The notes: generated by a model not told the origin, from the sequence alone. A stretch of DNA of 64,000 nt from Limnanthes douglasii subsp. nivea (GCA_036936605.1 JAUPFV010000001.1:209729138-209793137); one strand, 5' to 3'. Shown: positions 10,191-22,949, counted from the first letter of the stretch. Translations and numbers: made by a program.

Positions 10191-10616
10191 TCTCATTTGA
10201 CAACTTTTTTCTAAATAATATCATTCATGGATCTCGTTTCTTCGTCTTAAAAACAAAATAACGGTATTTTCAAATAATTTTTCTGAACTACAAATTTAAA
10301 AATAATATAAAAAACGTTCTAACGAAAAAACATTTTCTTTAAGCTTATGAGGTAATTTTAATAGAAAATATGGTCGAAATATATTTCAATATGTTTGAAT
10401 TTTTAAATATTAATTTGTAGCGATTTTTGTTTATGTATCACATAATAACTAATCCATTAAAAAACCTTAGAAATCCACCATTTTCTAGTTGAAACCCTTA
10501 GTCATTTGCAAGTAATAATAAATTTTATCTTTTAAACATAAGATTTCGTAAAAATATGGATTGATATATGACTTAGATATGAACAACAACTATCATATAT
10601 ATATATTGATTGATTT

Positions 10617-10735
10617 TATATATGTAAATCTGCATTGAATTTGTTCTTAAAAGAAAATAATTATAATTAGAAGTGTAATTGCTTAAAATATATGTAAATC
10701 TGCATTGATATATATATATATATATATATATATAT
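10617..10735. repeat. Direct repeat and (TA)n microsatellite
   Basis: The stretch atatatgtaaatctgcattga occurs near 10620 and again near 10689. The second copy leads into about 25 bases of TA repeat (10707-10733). It probably sits inside the left LTR of copia element A as later insertion or slippage. Confidence 0.65.
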
Positions 10736-11350
10736 CCATTTTGCAAAGCTGAATCAGGATGGATTGAATTTTGTAATTGCTTAGTGATGTACTAACTATT
10801 ATTTACACGAGATTTCATTTCTAAGTAATCAGATTTATGAAATAGATATGAATTTGACTAAAATATAGAAGATCGGTTATGGAAGTAATTATGTAGATAT
10901 CATGTCAAATTGAAGTTTGGTAAAGAATGATTGAAGCCAAATATTGAAATTTAAGTATAAACATAAACTTTTAGGTAACACGTTATGAAGAAGGAATGAC
11001 ACTTGAATGTTATTGCGACTAAAACACCGTGTGGCATCGGTCGTGAGGTAAACCCATAATGTTGTCGCGGAAACTTCATGATGCATCGCATCAACAACCC
11101 TAATTGTCGCGGTGACACCAAGTTTGCTGCAATGAAAACCCCTTGATGCAACTTGACACCTTATTTCCACCTTAAATATGTATTCTTCTGCACCTGGATC
11201 ATATAAATTATGTTTATAATTGAGATTATTTGCGTGGTTGTTAAGTGATTATATGTTATATGAATTTTATGAATAAGGTTTGTTTAATTTTAGTAAGTAA
11301 TTCATGAAGCCAACATATCGGCAAAGTGATCCGTGTTGGTGAATAATTAA
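10642..11350 (+). repeat. Left LTR relic of copia A
   Basis: The start tgttcttaaaagaaaataat is matched against the right LTR start at 16027. The block cttagtgatg to ggttatggaag (about 10780-10885) and the following ~90 bases align loosely with 16075-16220. The remainder holds a more GC-rich patch (11020-11160), which has no counterpart because the right LTR is truncated. The right boundary is a guess. Confidence 0.4.
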
Positions 11351-11829
11351 CTTCAAGTTTTGAGAGGTTCATGATTAATATTATTATGTATTATCGGTCC
11401 AAAAGAAGGTATATTTTCATAATTAATCATGAACACAAGGATGTCAATTGTAAATTGATTATTAAGTGTGTAGTCAAAATAAGGAAAACAACCCAAAGGA
11501 AGTTTCGTGGGATCAACAATGACTTTTTTCAAACTTATACAAGTGCATGTTAATATGTTTGCACAAATGTATCTTATTAGAGGTGTAAGGTTATGTTTTA
11601 CTTTAAATATGTCATATTTAAACATTTTTTGGGTTATATGTCTAATAATTTTGTGACTTCTGTGATATATATTATATATTGTTATAGAAAATACCATTAA
11701 CCATATAGGTAATAAACCTCTCATTTTAGATGTACTAGTTTTCTCAAATGAAAAAAGAGATGAAATATTAATTGAATTGTCATTGTTTTGAATTAACATT
11801 AAGAACTGTGTACCCCATGTCCCTTAATG

Positions 11830-12410
11830 AACATAGTTCCCATAAAGATAAAATTGAATTTGAGGCTTGGGATGAGTCAAATAGATTATGCTTGGAAATC
11901 ATGAAATAGTAAATGCATTTGGAATTGTTTGAAGCTATCTCGATTGAGATCACCCATGTATTTGAAATTCTCAAAGAAAAGGTTCTTCATATAGATCTCC
12001 ACCATAAATTTTCATTGGAAAAATAACAATAATACATCATATGTTTTGGGTGTCAATTGATCGACTTAACGTTAAGGGTACTTTAGAGGTTCTGTTTTGT
12101 TTTTTTACTCAGCATGGGAAGTGGACAGTTAATAAACTAGATTCTCATGCTACTTAAGAGGAGGAAAAACTAAAACAAGAATTTCATGATGAGCATATGA
12201 TGAGTTATCAACAAGGTAAAGAATCGAAGAGACATTGTGATAGAGCATTTGATAAAGCATCTAGTTCAGGGAACACAAATACATAAAGAATCATTTGCTA
12301 TAGGTTGATGTTTTTTTTACAAAAGGATGAGGCATGTTGAAAGAGAGTGTGAAAAATACCAACCTTATATGAAAGCCAACGATAATCTCACAACTCTGAC
12401 ATGTTCAAAA
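11830..12410 (+). pseudogene. Copia A gag remnant
   Basis: Around 11860-11990 the + strand reads like copia gag (FEAWDESNRLCLEIMK, then a degenerate stretch and EILKE), with stops. Near 12310-12350 FYKRMRHVERECEKY matches the zinc knuckle with the first two cysteines lost. Open frames on the opposite strand at 11353-11974 are shadows. Confidence 0.55.
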
Positions 12411-13029
12411 ATAAAATTAGTTTCCATTTTAAGAAACACATAGTGGATTGATACGGTGATGGCTACCCATGCTTTTATTTCTATACAAAGTATGATAAAG
12501 AGATTAAGCCTCCATGACGGTGAAAAAATTGATTTATAAAGGGAGAGAAATTTGTAACTGGTTTTATGTTTTTATGATTTTCTTTTGTTACTCTCTCGTG
12601 GTAATTATTTATTTTTAAAAGATGTTTATATGTACCTTCATCCCGTAGGAATTTCATTTCTTTTCTTGTTTTGGACAACTTTGTTTATTCTTATCTCTTT
12701 GGAAATAATCAAATAACTCTTTCGTTATATAATGTCATGGTTGACACTCGATGTTTAAGAATGAATGATGTGTCAAATCTATTAGATATTGTCAAAATAA
12801 ACTAATTAATAAAACTAAAAATTTAAAAAATCTTTAAGTCATATTTCTAAAGTAAGAATGGGTAAGCTTATTTTTTAAGGATCATTAAGTTCACTTGATT
12901 ATTTAGAATTTGATTCTTGCATAGAATGTATCATGAGGAAACATTCAAAAATGAATGTTATGTGCATATAGAGAAAATTAAGTCTTAGTTGATACATATA
13001 GATATTTGTTGATTATTTTCAAATACGTC

Positions 13030-13600
13030 ATGGGATGAGCAACGGTATTTCATATCATTTATAAATGATTTCTCTCGAACAAATACCTCTACCATATTCA
13101 TGATAAATAGGAAGTCATACATAAGTTCATAGTTTTCAAGACCGAACAAGAAAAATAATTAGGTAAGATAATAAAGTGCATCATATTTTATCGTTCGGGT
13201 AAACAACTTTGTTGAGAATTTAAAAATTACCTAAAATAATACAGTGTAGTTCCCAATTATACAATTTTGGGTACTCCTGGCATAAATGATGTATTTGAAA
13301 TACGAAATCATACACTTAAAAATATAGTGAAAAGTATGAATAACCATTTGACTATACCACTATCATTATGGGGTAATGCTATTAAAATTTGATGTGTACA
13401 TTCTTAATAATGTTGCTACAAAATTAACCATTAAGAACCCATATGAACGTTTGGTTGGTTGCAAGCATAGCTTGAAATATATGCATATACGGGGGTGTTC
13501 ATCGGAAGCAAAGCCTTATAGGCCGAATGAAAAAAAAATGGACCATAAGACAATTAACTACTATTTAATTGGTTATTTGTAAGATTTTCAACGAGCTTTG
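13030..13600 (+). pseudogene. Copia A integrase remnant
   Basis: FIDDFSRTNTSTI-like sequence at about 13060-13100 corresponds to the integrase core (second Asp region). The open frame at 13376-13582 carries NNVATKLTIKNPYERLVG, LKYMHIRGCSSEAKPYRPNE and YYLIGYL, the standard end of copia integrase. The catalytic Asp/Glu set is not preserved in one frame. Nothing here could function. Confidence 0.7.
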
Positions 13601-14089
13601 AATTTGACGATCCTTCCACTAAAATTATTTATTATACATAATGTTGAGTTTGAGAGGGGATAATTTAGAAATAAATTCATTAAAAATATATTTATAGACA
13701 TTCATGAAGGTTTCAACAAAGATAATCAGGTATTAAAGTATTGTGTTACAACGAAAATCATTTCAGTATTATTAGATCACGAAAATACTCAAAATCAAAC
13801 AAATATTCAATTTGAGGGTTTTAATAAAGATACATATATGTTTATGTTAGAACATGAAAATAATCAAAATAATCTTCCATGTGGAGAGAAAAATGGAATT
13901 GTTTATGAAAATCAAAACTCTAAATTGTTAAGAAGTGCAAAATAAAGTAATAGTACCATTAAAAAGGCCCACAAGATATAAGAAAAATGTTATATATTCA
14001 GATTATGTCGTATATATTCAACATCACTGAGATTCATGTGGTGTAATGCTAAATAGTCTGACGTATTTTGGTAAAACCATAAATAAATT

Positions 14090-14900
14090 TTATTTTTATT
14101 TATGGATCAACACTATGAAAGAATAGTATAAGTCTACGCAAGATAACATGATATGTGAGCTTGTCCTATTACCCAAAATAAATAAGTCGATTGATTATAA
14201 GTGAACTTACAAAACCAAACGAGATTCCTTGGGTAATATGGAGAGACATAAAACATAACTTGTGGAAAATAATTTATACTCATTATGAAAGGATTGACTT
14301 TAAAAATACCTTTTTTCCGATGTCATCGAAATAATATTTTATGAAAATCATAGCATTAGTTGCACACTTTAAGACCTTCACCAAATTGATGTTAATAATA
14401 CTTTTATAATTATGACATTATAAAAACGGTATATAAAGTAAAAATTAAGAGCTTTGTATTTGGCGATCCAAAGTATATGTTATGCAAACTAAATAAATCT
14501 ATTTACAGACTTAAACATGCTTGTCAATAGTGGTACCATAACTTTCGTGAGGTAATGATCTCTTTTGGATTTGAGATGATCTCGTTTGAGGACTATGTGT
14601 ATCAAAATTTTAGTAGAAGTAAGTTCATATTTTTAGGTTTTTATATTGATGATATATTGTCTACTACGAACGATAAAACATTGTTACATACATACTACTA
14701 AGATATTTTAGTTAAATAAATTCGATATGAAAGACCTTGGTGATGTAAATTTTATATTAGGAATCCAGATTCACTGAAAATCCTAAGGCTGTTACAAAAG
14801 ATATATATAGTCTGTTTTAGCATTATATAATATCAACTAACAGACCCATGAATACCCATATAACAAAAAAAGACGTATTAAGTTTTAGTCAATGTCCATA
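14090..14900 (+). pseudogene. Copia A reverse transcriptase remnant
   Basis: Fragments in shifting frames match copia RT: CELVLLPKINKSIDYKW, KTKRDSLGN, KIIALVAHFK, and near 14640 LGFYIDDILSTTND in place of the YVDD box. Then DMKDLGDVNFILGIQIH follows at about 14725-14775. The many frameshifts show long decay. Confidence 0.65.
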
Positions 14901-14999
14901 GACAAAACATCAGATTGAGGGTATGCAAACAATTATTTATGGTTTGGTAGTTGAGAGTTTGATATATGATAAATTATACTAGGTCTAACATTTCCTTTG

Positions 15000-15600
15000 T
15001 TTTTAGTTTATTGGGTAGATATATTAGTAACTTAGGGATGTACCATTAAAGATCAATAAAGAGGGTTCTCTAGTAGCTACAACAAATAAAAAGACATACG
15101 TTGACATATAAGAAGTCCACTCATATGTTAGTGGATATGTAGACACAATTAGAAGCCTTTAAGGAAATATATTCCTATAAGGTGAGGTGCGATATCATGG
15201 AGAAGTGTAAAGCAAATGCTAATTGCATCCTTTAAAATGGCAACATAATACAGTGCATGCTTTTGAAGCATATAACCATGCAATGTAGTTGCGTAATATT
15301 ATCAATTGACCACGTGTTGTAAGTGAGATATTAAAACCCATGAAGCTATATTATGAAAATAACTCTACAGTTCAGTATTAAAAGTAACATAATCTTATTT
15401 AAGTGTAAACCTATAGATATCGAGTTCGTATCTGTTAAAGAGAGAGTACAAATTCGTCAAATTAGTATATAGAACATCGATAAAAACATTCTATGGTAGC
15501 ACATCATCTTACCAAAACAATACTACTTACATTTTTCAAGAATACACCATCATGATGGGTGATGTTTGTTTAGAGGATGATTCAAGTGGGATATTTGAAA
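15000..15600 (+). pseudogene. Copia A RNase H tail and 3' untranslated region
   Basis: Scattered matches to the end of copia RNase H are seen near 15440-15545 (VQIRQISI-like, then a region resembling the common ADPLTKGLP ending). A purine-rich caagtgggata follows at 15583, but the better PPT is at 16016. No intact frame remains. Confidence 0.45.
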
Positions 15601-15728
15601 TAAATATTTAGATATATTTTTATTTGGTTTTATACATTTAATATATATATATCTCGAATACACTCATTTATATTTCATTGACTTCTCTTGCTCATTAAGT
15701 ACATATCCACGTAAGTTGGATTAATTAA

Positions 15729-15730
<2 letters not shown>

Positions 15731-15784
<54 letters not shown>
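15731..15784. repeat. (TA)n microsatellite
   Basis: More than 50 bases of alternating T and A inside the 3' region of copia A. It is simple sequence and likely length-variable. Confidence 0.95.
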
Positions 15785-15787
<3 letters not shown>

Positions 15788-15959
15788 ATTATTTTTCATA
15801 TTTTTCTAATGTTACACTGTATAATAGAACCATGTAGTTGATTGATGGAAATAATATGATTATTGTCGTGCTTATTTGAACATATTTTCATTGAAGAAGT
15901 ATTTAGTCCTTTATCGTTCATCTTTATGTACATGATTGTTCAATGCATTTATGGACGAA

Positions 15960-16290
15960 AGATCACCATAATTATATTAAGTAAATCTATCACCAGAATT
16001 ATATTAAGTAAATCTAAGTGGGATATTGTTAAAAATTTATATATTATAATAAATCTTCACTTGCTTAATGATGCATTGCTATTGTTAATAGACGATCCAA
16101 TTAATAAGTAATTGAATTTATAAGATAAATTATGGAGTTAATTGTGTAGATACAAAGAAAAATTCAGGTTTTTATAAAGAATTGAACCAAATATTGGCAC
16201 TTAAGTCGTAACACAAAATTTATTGGGCTAATTTTGGATAAATAATTAGTCATATTATGGTTCTTGGTCACAACAACATAACTTAACGAC
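15960..16290 (+). repeat. PPT and right LTR relic of copia A
   Basis: A 27-bp duplication (atcaccataattatattaag and on) at 15960 and 15987 precedes the PPT aagtgggata. TGTTAAAAATTTATATATT then starts the LTR at 16027. It aligns with 10780-10960 over about 200 bases and stops near the left end of element B. Confidence 0.5.
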
Positions 16291-16301
16291 TTTGAGTACA
16301 A

Positions 16302-16451
16302 TGAGGCCTTGAAGAACAAGAGAAATAAAATACGGCTATGATTTATTTATTAGAGTAATGTAACTTACAAAATAGCTTAAGTCACAAATATATAGAATAA
16401 TACCCTAATGATCTAGTGGGCCAATATAAGTAATGGACTATATTGTTAACA
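16302..16451 (-). repeat. 3' LTR of copia B
   Basis: The right edge is firm: gttaaca then the complement of a PPT (ccattcctcaaa, 16452-16463). The left edge, tgaggcc at 16302, is a guess. It aligns with 20120-20200, most clearly at aaatatatagaataata. Confidence 0.55.
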
Positions 16452-16464
16452 CCATTCCTCAAAC

Positions 16465-16720
16465 TCATAATATAACAATCATAAGCATTAAGATTTTTTC
16501 ATACAGAAAGCGAAATTGAGATATTTGCGTCATTTTTTCCACTATAGCAAAAGTCTCGTCGTAATCCATACCATACATCTGCGAATGTCCTTCTTCTATA
16601 AAAAAAAGACCTATACAACTTTGTTTTAATTTTATAAAACCAACGAGAACCAATTACATGCTTACCAAGTGGTGGTTCAACCATATCTTATGTACGAGTA
16701 TGATAAAGAGAAGTAAGATT
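16465..16720 (-). pseudogene. Copia B reverse transcriptase N-terminal fragment
   Basis: Two overlapping frames on the - strand read KHVIGSRWFYKIKTK, then GHSQMYGMDYDETFAIVEKM, which is the start of copia RT (cf. the usual RWVYKIK and YEETFAPV). A frameshift lies between them. The rest of RT and RNase H are missing: the PPT is immediately downstream. Confidence 0.75.
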
Positions 16721-17399
16721 TTCCGCTGTAGTATTTTACTATCAAGGATAAGAAACAATATCATTATACAAATTAGCTTCTTATAAATCATATATGTTTG
16801 CTTTGAAAGAAGCAAACAAAACTGAGTAAGAAAAATAAGAAAAATCTACTAGTTTTATAGACTTACTTGCATGAGTAGATCTATTGAGAGGTGGAGAATC
16901 TGTAGTTTCATTTGAGGAAAAATCAAACTAGAGCATTGAGAAGGTATAATTAATATCATATAATGTAGAGGTCTCGTGAACTAGTAAATCTAGAAAAATA
17001 ATTGTATTTTCATTACTAAATGGATCAATAACTTAAATATTTCTCTTCGTTTTGTCATGTGATTTTTCTGGAATTGAATAAAACAGAATATGCTTAAGAA
17101 TGCGACATGTTTGGATACATATAGCTTATAACTTGTGAGACCAAAGCAATAGTATCCTTTATTTCCAATACTATAACCCCAAAAAAAAATTATAGCTGTT
17201 TTAGGAGATAAATTGTTCGTTTCAAAATAAAGACGAGGATAAAACACGTATATCTCAATACTTGTAAAGAAGAATAATAAGGAGGATGTCTATAAAACTT
17301 CTGAAAGAAAGACCTATCTGAAGTTAAAGCAATAGTAATTTGATTAATCATATATATATAACACTCAAAAGTGCTTCTCCTGAAAAGGTACTACGAACG

Positions 17400-17770
17400 T
17401 CAGGAGATAAAATCAAAGAACTAGAAGTCTCAACAAGGTGACGATTTTTATTTTATGCAACCCCATTCTGCTGATGGGTGTCAGTACAATATGATTGATG
17501 TATGGTACCATCAGATGCAAGCAACTGAATGAAATCATTAGAGGTATACTCATTCTCTAAGACACATATGAATCATTTTATCACAACATAATATTGAGTC
17601 TAAAAAAGTGCTCCAAAAGTTCAATAAATTCTGAGGAAATCGTGCCTTGTTTCATAAGATAAAATACAGTATAATTAGTATAATCATCAATAAAATTTAT
17701 GTAATAGGTCAAACCATCTTTTCTGGAAACACAAAATGGACACCGAATATCAGAATGGATAGTATAAAAA
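17400..17770 (-). pseudogene. Copia B integrase core remnant
   Basis: The - strand between 17765 and 17640 reads DGLTYYINFIDDYTNYTVFYLMK, the Asp-containing integrase core. Further on, near 17460, the complement of a sequence resembling QQNGVAE is seen. Stops and frameshifts intervene. The + strand ORF 17647-17850 is its shadow. Confidence 0.65.
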
Positions 17771-18080
17771 AAGCAACAAAACGAGAGACACTTTTATTAA
17801 ACGGTTTCGAGTTTACAACCACTGGAATCACAGATATTACAAGTGTTTAAATGACTCAAAACACCTATAAAGGCTAAAAACTTAAAGTGATGCATATACA
17901 TGTTTTAAATAGGAATGCCAAATATACAATTTAGATAATAAATTACTCAAACAAAATAAAGACAGGTCAACACTAGAGACATCTACATTAATCATTTTGA
18001 GTTCTTTCAAAATATAAAAAAATTATATTCTACAGTTTATCCGAATTACCCTCTGAGTATGTTCATCCTATATAACACAA

Positions 18081-18560
18081 TTAGAATAAAAAAGAGAACG
18101 GTTTGTGACCAAATTTACGCAATTGGCTAACCAAAATAAGAGTCAAAGAAAGGTTTAGAATATAGTAAATATCAAAGAACGATATATGGGTACTAATTAT
18201 AGAGCCAACACCCTCTACCAATATTGTTGTATCACTAGTAAACAAAATAGATATGGGCGAAATATGGGACAATAAAACAAATTATGATAAGTAAGGAGAC
18301 ATACGACTAGACGCTCTGGAATCCAAAATCGAAAATCCACATGGCGAATAAATACATGAAGTGGAAGACATTAGTAGACCCGAGTGAGCTACGAATATAG
18401 ACATGTCAATTATATTAGAAACAATATAATGTCTAAAGGACTTATAAATATGAGCGTCTAATACCGAGGGAAATGTGTTACTATTAATATCTCCTAATGA
18501 GGAAACAACAACTATAAACCGTGAGGGACAAAATGGGGGATGCAATTACAGATGATGACA
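18081..18560 (-). pseudogene. Copia B protease remnant
   Basis: The frame 18545-18282 ends in ILDSRASSRMS, the copia protease active site with D-S-G changed to D-S-R. The frame 18272-18081 continues with TTILVEGVGSI and YILNLSLTLILVSQL, the usual downstream protease region. A frameshift separates them. It is inactive. Confidence 0.7.
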
Positions 18561-18720
18561 TCTATGTTCCTAAAATGGTTGTCGCTGAAAAATTCATTGA
18601 TGAAGGGGTTGTTCTTGAAGAGATTGTTGCTAATTTTCTTTCAGCAATGGGCATTGAGACTTCCAATGATTATTCTCTTTATAAAAAATAGACTCATCAA
18701 AGGCTAAAGTTGCATCTTGT

Positions 18721-19000
18721 CTAGGTTAATTTGGAGCATATGGCGATGTAGAACACCAAATGTAACATGACCATTAGTAAATTTGAATCAATTGTCAATC
18801 TGATATTGATTTGAGTCTCCTCTACAATATACTCATGAAATACCGAATCAATAGTAGTAAGATGAGATATATGATCACTCATTTGACGTAATTCTTCAAA
18901 GTCAGAATGTTTAGCCATAAAAAATTGAACCAATCTTTGGCATTCCCTCATAGTAACATAAGGTTTGAACACTTTCAAAACTATTGATTTTGTAAGAGCT
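18721..19000 (-). pseudogene. Copia B gag fragment
   Basis: The frame 18978-18721 has RLVQFFMAKHSDFEELR followed by HISHLTTIDSVFHEYIVEETQIN. This matches the part of copia gag where V-F-Q-F-L-x-G-L and a later R-R-E-E-T-Q are typical. The region from 19000 to 20100 should hold the gag N-terminus and leader, but nothing is readable there. Confidence 0.55.
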
Positions 19001-20102
19001 AATTAATACTACAAATTTGACATGACATCATAAAAATGAGAAATACACATATCATTTTATTGTAGAGCATGAATATCATACTTTAGTCGGTATTGCTTAG
19101 CAAAATTAGAATGAATATATATTATCTCCAATTGATTTTAACCCTATTTTGGTGTTCATAGTTACATAGTTATTAATCCAAATGATAACCTTGAGGTTAT
19201 CGGTTTATCATATGTATGTAAAAAAACAAAACTTAATTCATAACATTGGCTTTATGAGTAGGTGTAAGTTTTATACACGAGACATATCTCACATATTCTT
19301 ACCACAAAAAAAGTTTTTTATAACATTCCTCCGATATCCAATAAACAAAATCTTTCACATTTAATTGGATACAATTAAATTGTCGAAATCATATTTTTAT
19401 ATATATTTACAAATGGAATGTACAAACACAAATCAAACATGATCAAATAAATTAAAAATATTAGATGTTAATTATCTTAATAAAAAATTCACATGGAAAT
19501 AAAAAATACAACAAATCTAAAATCACATTAGAATAATTTAATAAATTTAACCCGTAAAACAAAATCACTGATTTAATGAGTTTAAAGTTGTCTATACTAT
19601 AATTAAGTTCCAATTGAAAATCCCTTGTTTTCTAAAATCAACTGGACCCATTGTTTAATATATAAATTTAACACCCAGTTTTTTCCAAAATCAACTTGAG
19701 AAAGCATTTTTTTGAATACCTGTAAATCAAGAAAATAAAATCAAAACAACATACTCTGAATAACTGTGTTTGATTTAATGTCCTTGATTATTGTGAACAC
19801 TCCAAAAATGAGCTTTTCTTATCAAAGTCTTTATCGCCACAAATCAAATCAACTTTCAGATTATAAAGAAGTTAAATAAACAAACCAACCTCTCGACTCT
19901 TGTACAACTAAATTAACACATCAAACACACGTAATTAAATCAATTAACAAGTAAACAGATCAAACCTTTTCCACAAATATATTGAACTGGTCTTTAATCG
20001 TTTTAAAAAAGCAAAATGAATTTTATTTCCCGATAACATCAAACATAAATTGAATAAAGTTTAGGTACCATAAGAAAATCAAACACAAATTCAACGATGC
20101 AT

Positions 20103-20275
20103 TGATACCATAAAAAATAAATGTTTAAGTGTTTTATTTATTTATTAGAATAGTTTATCTTATAGAATTATTTAAATTATAAATATATAGAATAATAACA
20201 GACATGCGAATATATATAATGTTTTGAATTATAAAAACAAATCTTCTGTCAAGATCTTAAATCAAAATCATACTT
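20103..20275 (-). repeat. PBS and 5' LTR relic of copia B
   Basis: tgatacca at 20103-20110 is the complement of the tRNA-Met primer site. The sequence to its right aligns with the LTR at 16302-16451 over about 80 bases and then diverges. The outer boundary is uncertain. Confidence 0.5.
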
Positions 20276-20419
20276 TTAGTTTACCACAAACCATATAATG
20301 AGATTAAGAAAAAAAATATAAAAAAACAAAAGATTTTTTAAAAAAGATTGATTACCTATATCCAAGAGAAATCAACACCAGTTGATGTCATAACATTTTC
20401 TAAAGCTCTTATTGCTCTT

Positions 20420-20970
20420 ATATATTAAGATTGGGAGATGAAGTGCTGCATAAGGTATCTCCATATCCTACGACGCTGGAGATATGGAATATATTGGAGG
20501 CTATGCACATTAAGAAGTTCTTGGTAAAATAATTGTATCTTAAAAAACATCTTTACACCATTTATAGATAGTAACAAAAAGATCCACATGCACTTAGATG
20601 ATTACAACGTAATCATACTTTAATTGAATGTTGTTGGTATAAAGGTTGAGAAAGATGATCAAGAAATAATCGTCTTAAGCTATTTTTTGAAGGTATACAA
20701 ACAATTAATGGATATACGACAAATATTTTCTTATGATGGCTGATGTGCAGAGCAACTTGAACTCTAACAATATTCAAAATAAAATTGTTCAGAAGGGAGC
20801 CAAAGGGAAAAGAGAGATTAAAATAATAAAGGAAGATACTCTCGATCTAAGTCCAAAGGGCTTACAACGGGTTCTATAATTTGTTTAGTATGCAAGAACA
20901 AAAAACATATCAGTAGAAATTACCTAGAGAAAGAAAATAATAATAAATATTTGAAGACTGAAGTAAAAGA
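20420..20970 (+). pseudogene. Copia C gag remnant
   Basis: The start reads GDEVLHKVSPYPTTLEIWN, typical of copia gag (…EIW). After several stops, CLVCKNKKHISRNY near 20880-20930 is the zinc knuckle with its last Cys replaced by Tyr. A basic, Lys-rich stretch precedes the knuckle. Confidence 0.6.
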
Positions 20971-21379
20971 TGTTGGAATGATGTCTGATGACTATGAGTA
21001 CTTTGATGGGTTAATAACTACTTATTTTTATAGGTACAACGATAAATGAGTGTTGACGGTGAAAGGGGTCATCCTTGAAAATAACGAATCTTGTGATGTC
21101 AAAAATATTGAAACTGATCGGTTCAAGTTGTCTACATGACTTGAGAGAGTGATTAACAATGCGAGGTATGTAACCAAATTTGAATTTAATATTTTTATGT
21201 TGGAATGTTAGATGATGAAGGTTTTACCTATAAGGATGGAGATGGCTGTCTTCGGGTGGTTGTGACATCATCAACTCGGACATTAAAGTGAAAAAGGACT
21301 TGGTGAATTAAGTAAATATGAGATGTCATATGGTGCCATAATTTAGAAGCTAGTATCTTTCGAATATTGTGTACTATGT

Positions 21380-22160
21380 AAGAGAAAAAAGTTGAAGTTT
21401 CTGCTCAGAAACCGACAAACCAATGAAGTCTTTGATTATGTTCATTCAAATCTTTGGGGTCCAACATGGGAACCTACCATAGATGGTGCAACATACTTTA
21501 TGTCACTAATAGATGATTATTTTGGAAAGTACGAGTTATAATTTAGAAGACCAATAATAAAGGGTTTTCTTTCTTTGTGAGTTGTAAGATATTGGTAGAG
21601 AATCAAATCAGGATAATGTTAAAAAAAACCTTAAACTAATATTGGCTTGGAATACGTAGATAAGGAGTTCACTATTTATTGTGCAAAGCTCACCATTATT
21701 AGACACCAATCATGAGTGGGACTCCCTAACAAAACAGGCTTGCTGAGTTAATGAACCAAACTTTGCTGCAAAAAGCTAGATGTATGCTTTGTACCGCTGA
21801 AATAGGCTGAAGGTTCTAGACATAAGTCATGATAAAAACTGTATATTTCATCAATAATAGTCCATCTATGACATTTAAGTTTCTTTGTCCTCAAGAGGCC
21901 TCGACTGGAAAAAAACTAAGTTGAAACATTTAAGAGTGTTCATATGTGTTGTCATTGCACATGTGAAGCAAAATAAAATTTGACCAAAAGTATTAAAATA
22001 TGTATTCCTCAACTATCCAAAATGAGTAAAAGAGTATATGTTGTGGTGCCTTGAGCCTGAACGTCAGAAGACTGTGATAATGAGGGATGTGGTTTTCAAT
22101 GAAGAGGATATGTTATTGAAAAAGGTGATGTTGACTCAACCTAGTATTGCCGAGAATATA
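21380..22160 (+). pseudogene. Copia C integrase remnant
   Basis: EVFDYVHSNLWGPTWEPTI then GATYFMSLIDDYF at about 21430-21530 is the integrase core with its first Asp changed (D-x-W-G-P to N-L-W-G-P). The C-terminal stretch LWCLEPERQKTVIMRDVVF and FNEEDMLLK at about 22040-22125 follows. Frameshifts separate the blocks. Confidence 0.7.
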
Positions 22161-22539
22161 TGTGAAATAGTTGATGGGTCTTATTTAAATACTGAAGATG
22201 ATTTATACATGGTATAGCTTCAGCTCGTATATTGGAATTTCAATCACTGCATGAATTCAAAGATTGCCTAAGGTCTAGTGTTATACGACATTAAGATAAT
22301 CAAATTGGAGAGAAACATGATCTTGAAAATTATCAATTGGCAAGAAAAAGAGTACGAAGAGCAAGACAATATCCGTAGATGTATGGTTTTGAAGATCAAA
22401 TTTATTATACTTTATCAATTGAAATGCTTGGAGATATTTTTAAAATCGAAAGTTATCATGATATTATAAAGATCAGCGATAGAGAGAAGTGGTTTACGAT
22501 TATGAATAAAAAAAGATCTTTTAAGAAGATGCAAACCTA

Positions 22540-22895
22540 GATTATTGTAAAGAACTCGAAGGTTTTTGGGAGTAAATGGATATTAAAAAAGAAGTTAGGT
22601 ATTCATGGTGTTGAGTTACCCAAATATAAGGCTAGGCTGGTGGTTAAGGGCTTTATGCAAAACGAGGGTGTTGATTTCAATAAAATATTTTTGTCGGCTG
22701 TGAAATAAAACTCCATTAAGGTTTTGTTGTTAATTATTGATAGATATGATCTTGAGCTAAATCAAATGAATGTTACTATTGCCTTCCTATATGGAGAATT
22801 GGAAGAGAATTTTTACATGTGTTAGCCAAAAGGATTTGAAGAAGGGAAGAAAAATGATGTGTGTTTGTTGAAGAGACCTTTTTATTGGCTGAAAA
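22540..22895 (+). pseudogene. Copia C reverse transcriptase, N-terminal half
   Basis: VFGSKWILKKKLGIHG, YKARLVVKGFMQNEGVDF, then NQMNVTIAFLYGELEENFYM and PKGFEEGKKNDVCLLK are consecutive RT motifs with one stop at each of two places. The sequence breaks off at about 22895, before YGLKQ and YVDD. The cause of truncation is not visible. Confidence 0.75.
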
Positions 22896-22949
22896 GTCGA
22901 TGAGGCAGTATAACAAAAAATATTTGATTCTTTTATGAAATCGATGGGG

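Larger units (their letters stand above)
10642..16300 (+). mobile_element. Ancient copia element A
   Basis: A heavily decayed Ty1/copia element. LTR relics at ~10642-11350 and ~16027-16290 share gttatgga-ttaattatgtagat-like blocks and the ccaaatattg region. Between them gag, integrase, RT and RNase H follow in copia order on the + strand, with frameshifts and stops throughout. A PPT-like aagtgggata (16016-16025) precedes the right LTR start TGTTAAAAATTT. The right LTR is cut by element B. Boundaries are approximate. Confidence 0.6.
16302..20275 (-). mobile_element. Ancient copia element B, inserted at the end of copia A
   Basis: A - strand copia element. The 3' LTR lies at ~16302-16451 (- strand start TGTTAACAATATAG, preceded by PPT tttgaggaatgg). 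A matching LTR lies at ~20111-20275; both share ttatttattagaatag-like sequence and aaatatatagaataata. The PBS complement tgatacca is at 20103-20110. Gag, protease, integrase and RT follow in order on the - strand, all broken. Much of RT and the whole RNase H are deleted. Confidence 0.65.
20400..22900 (+). mobile_element. Ancient copia element C, truncated
   Basis: A + strand copia element without recognisable LTRs. Gag, integrase and the first part of RT are readable in broken frames, and the homology stops near 22895, just after the region before the YVDD box. It abuts the + strand ORF zone of the Tat-like element to its right. Confidence 0.65.

Noticed and set aside
11353..11974. Long - strand open frames of 148 and 64 codons
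   Set aside because: They lie opposite the leader and gag of copia A, whose + strand reading is recognisable; their products match nothing.
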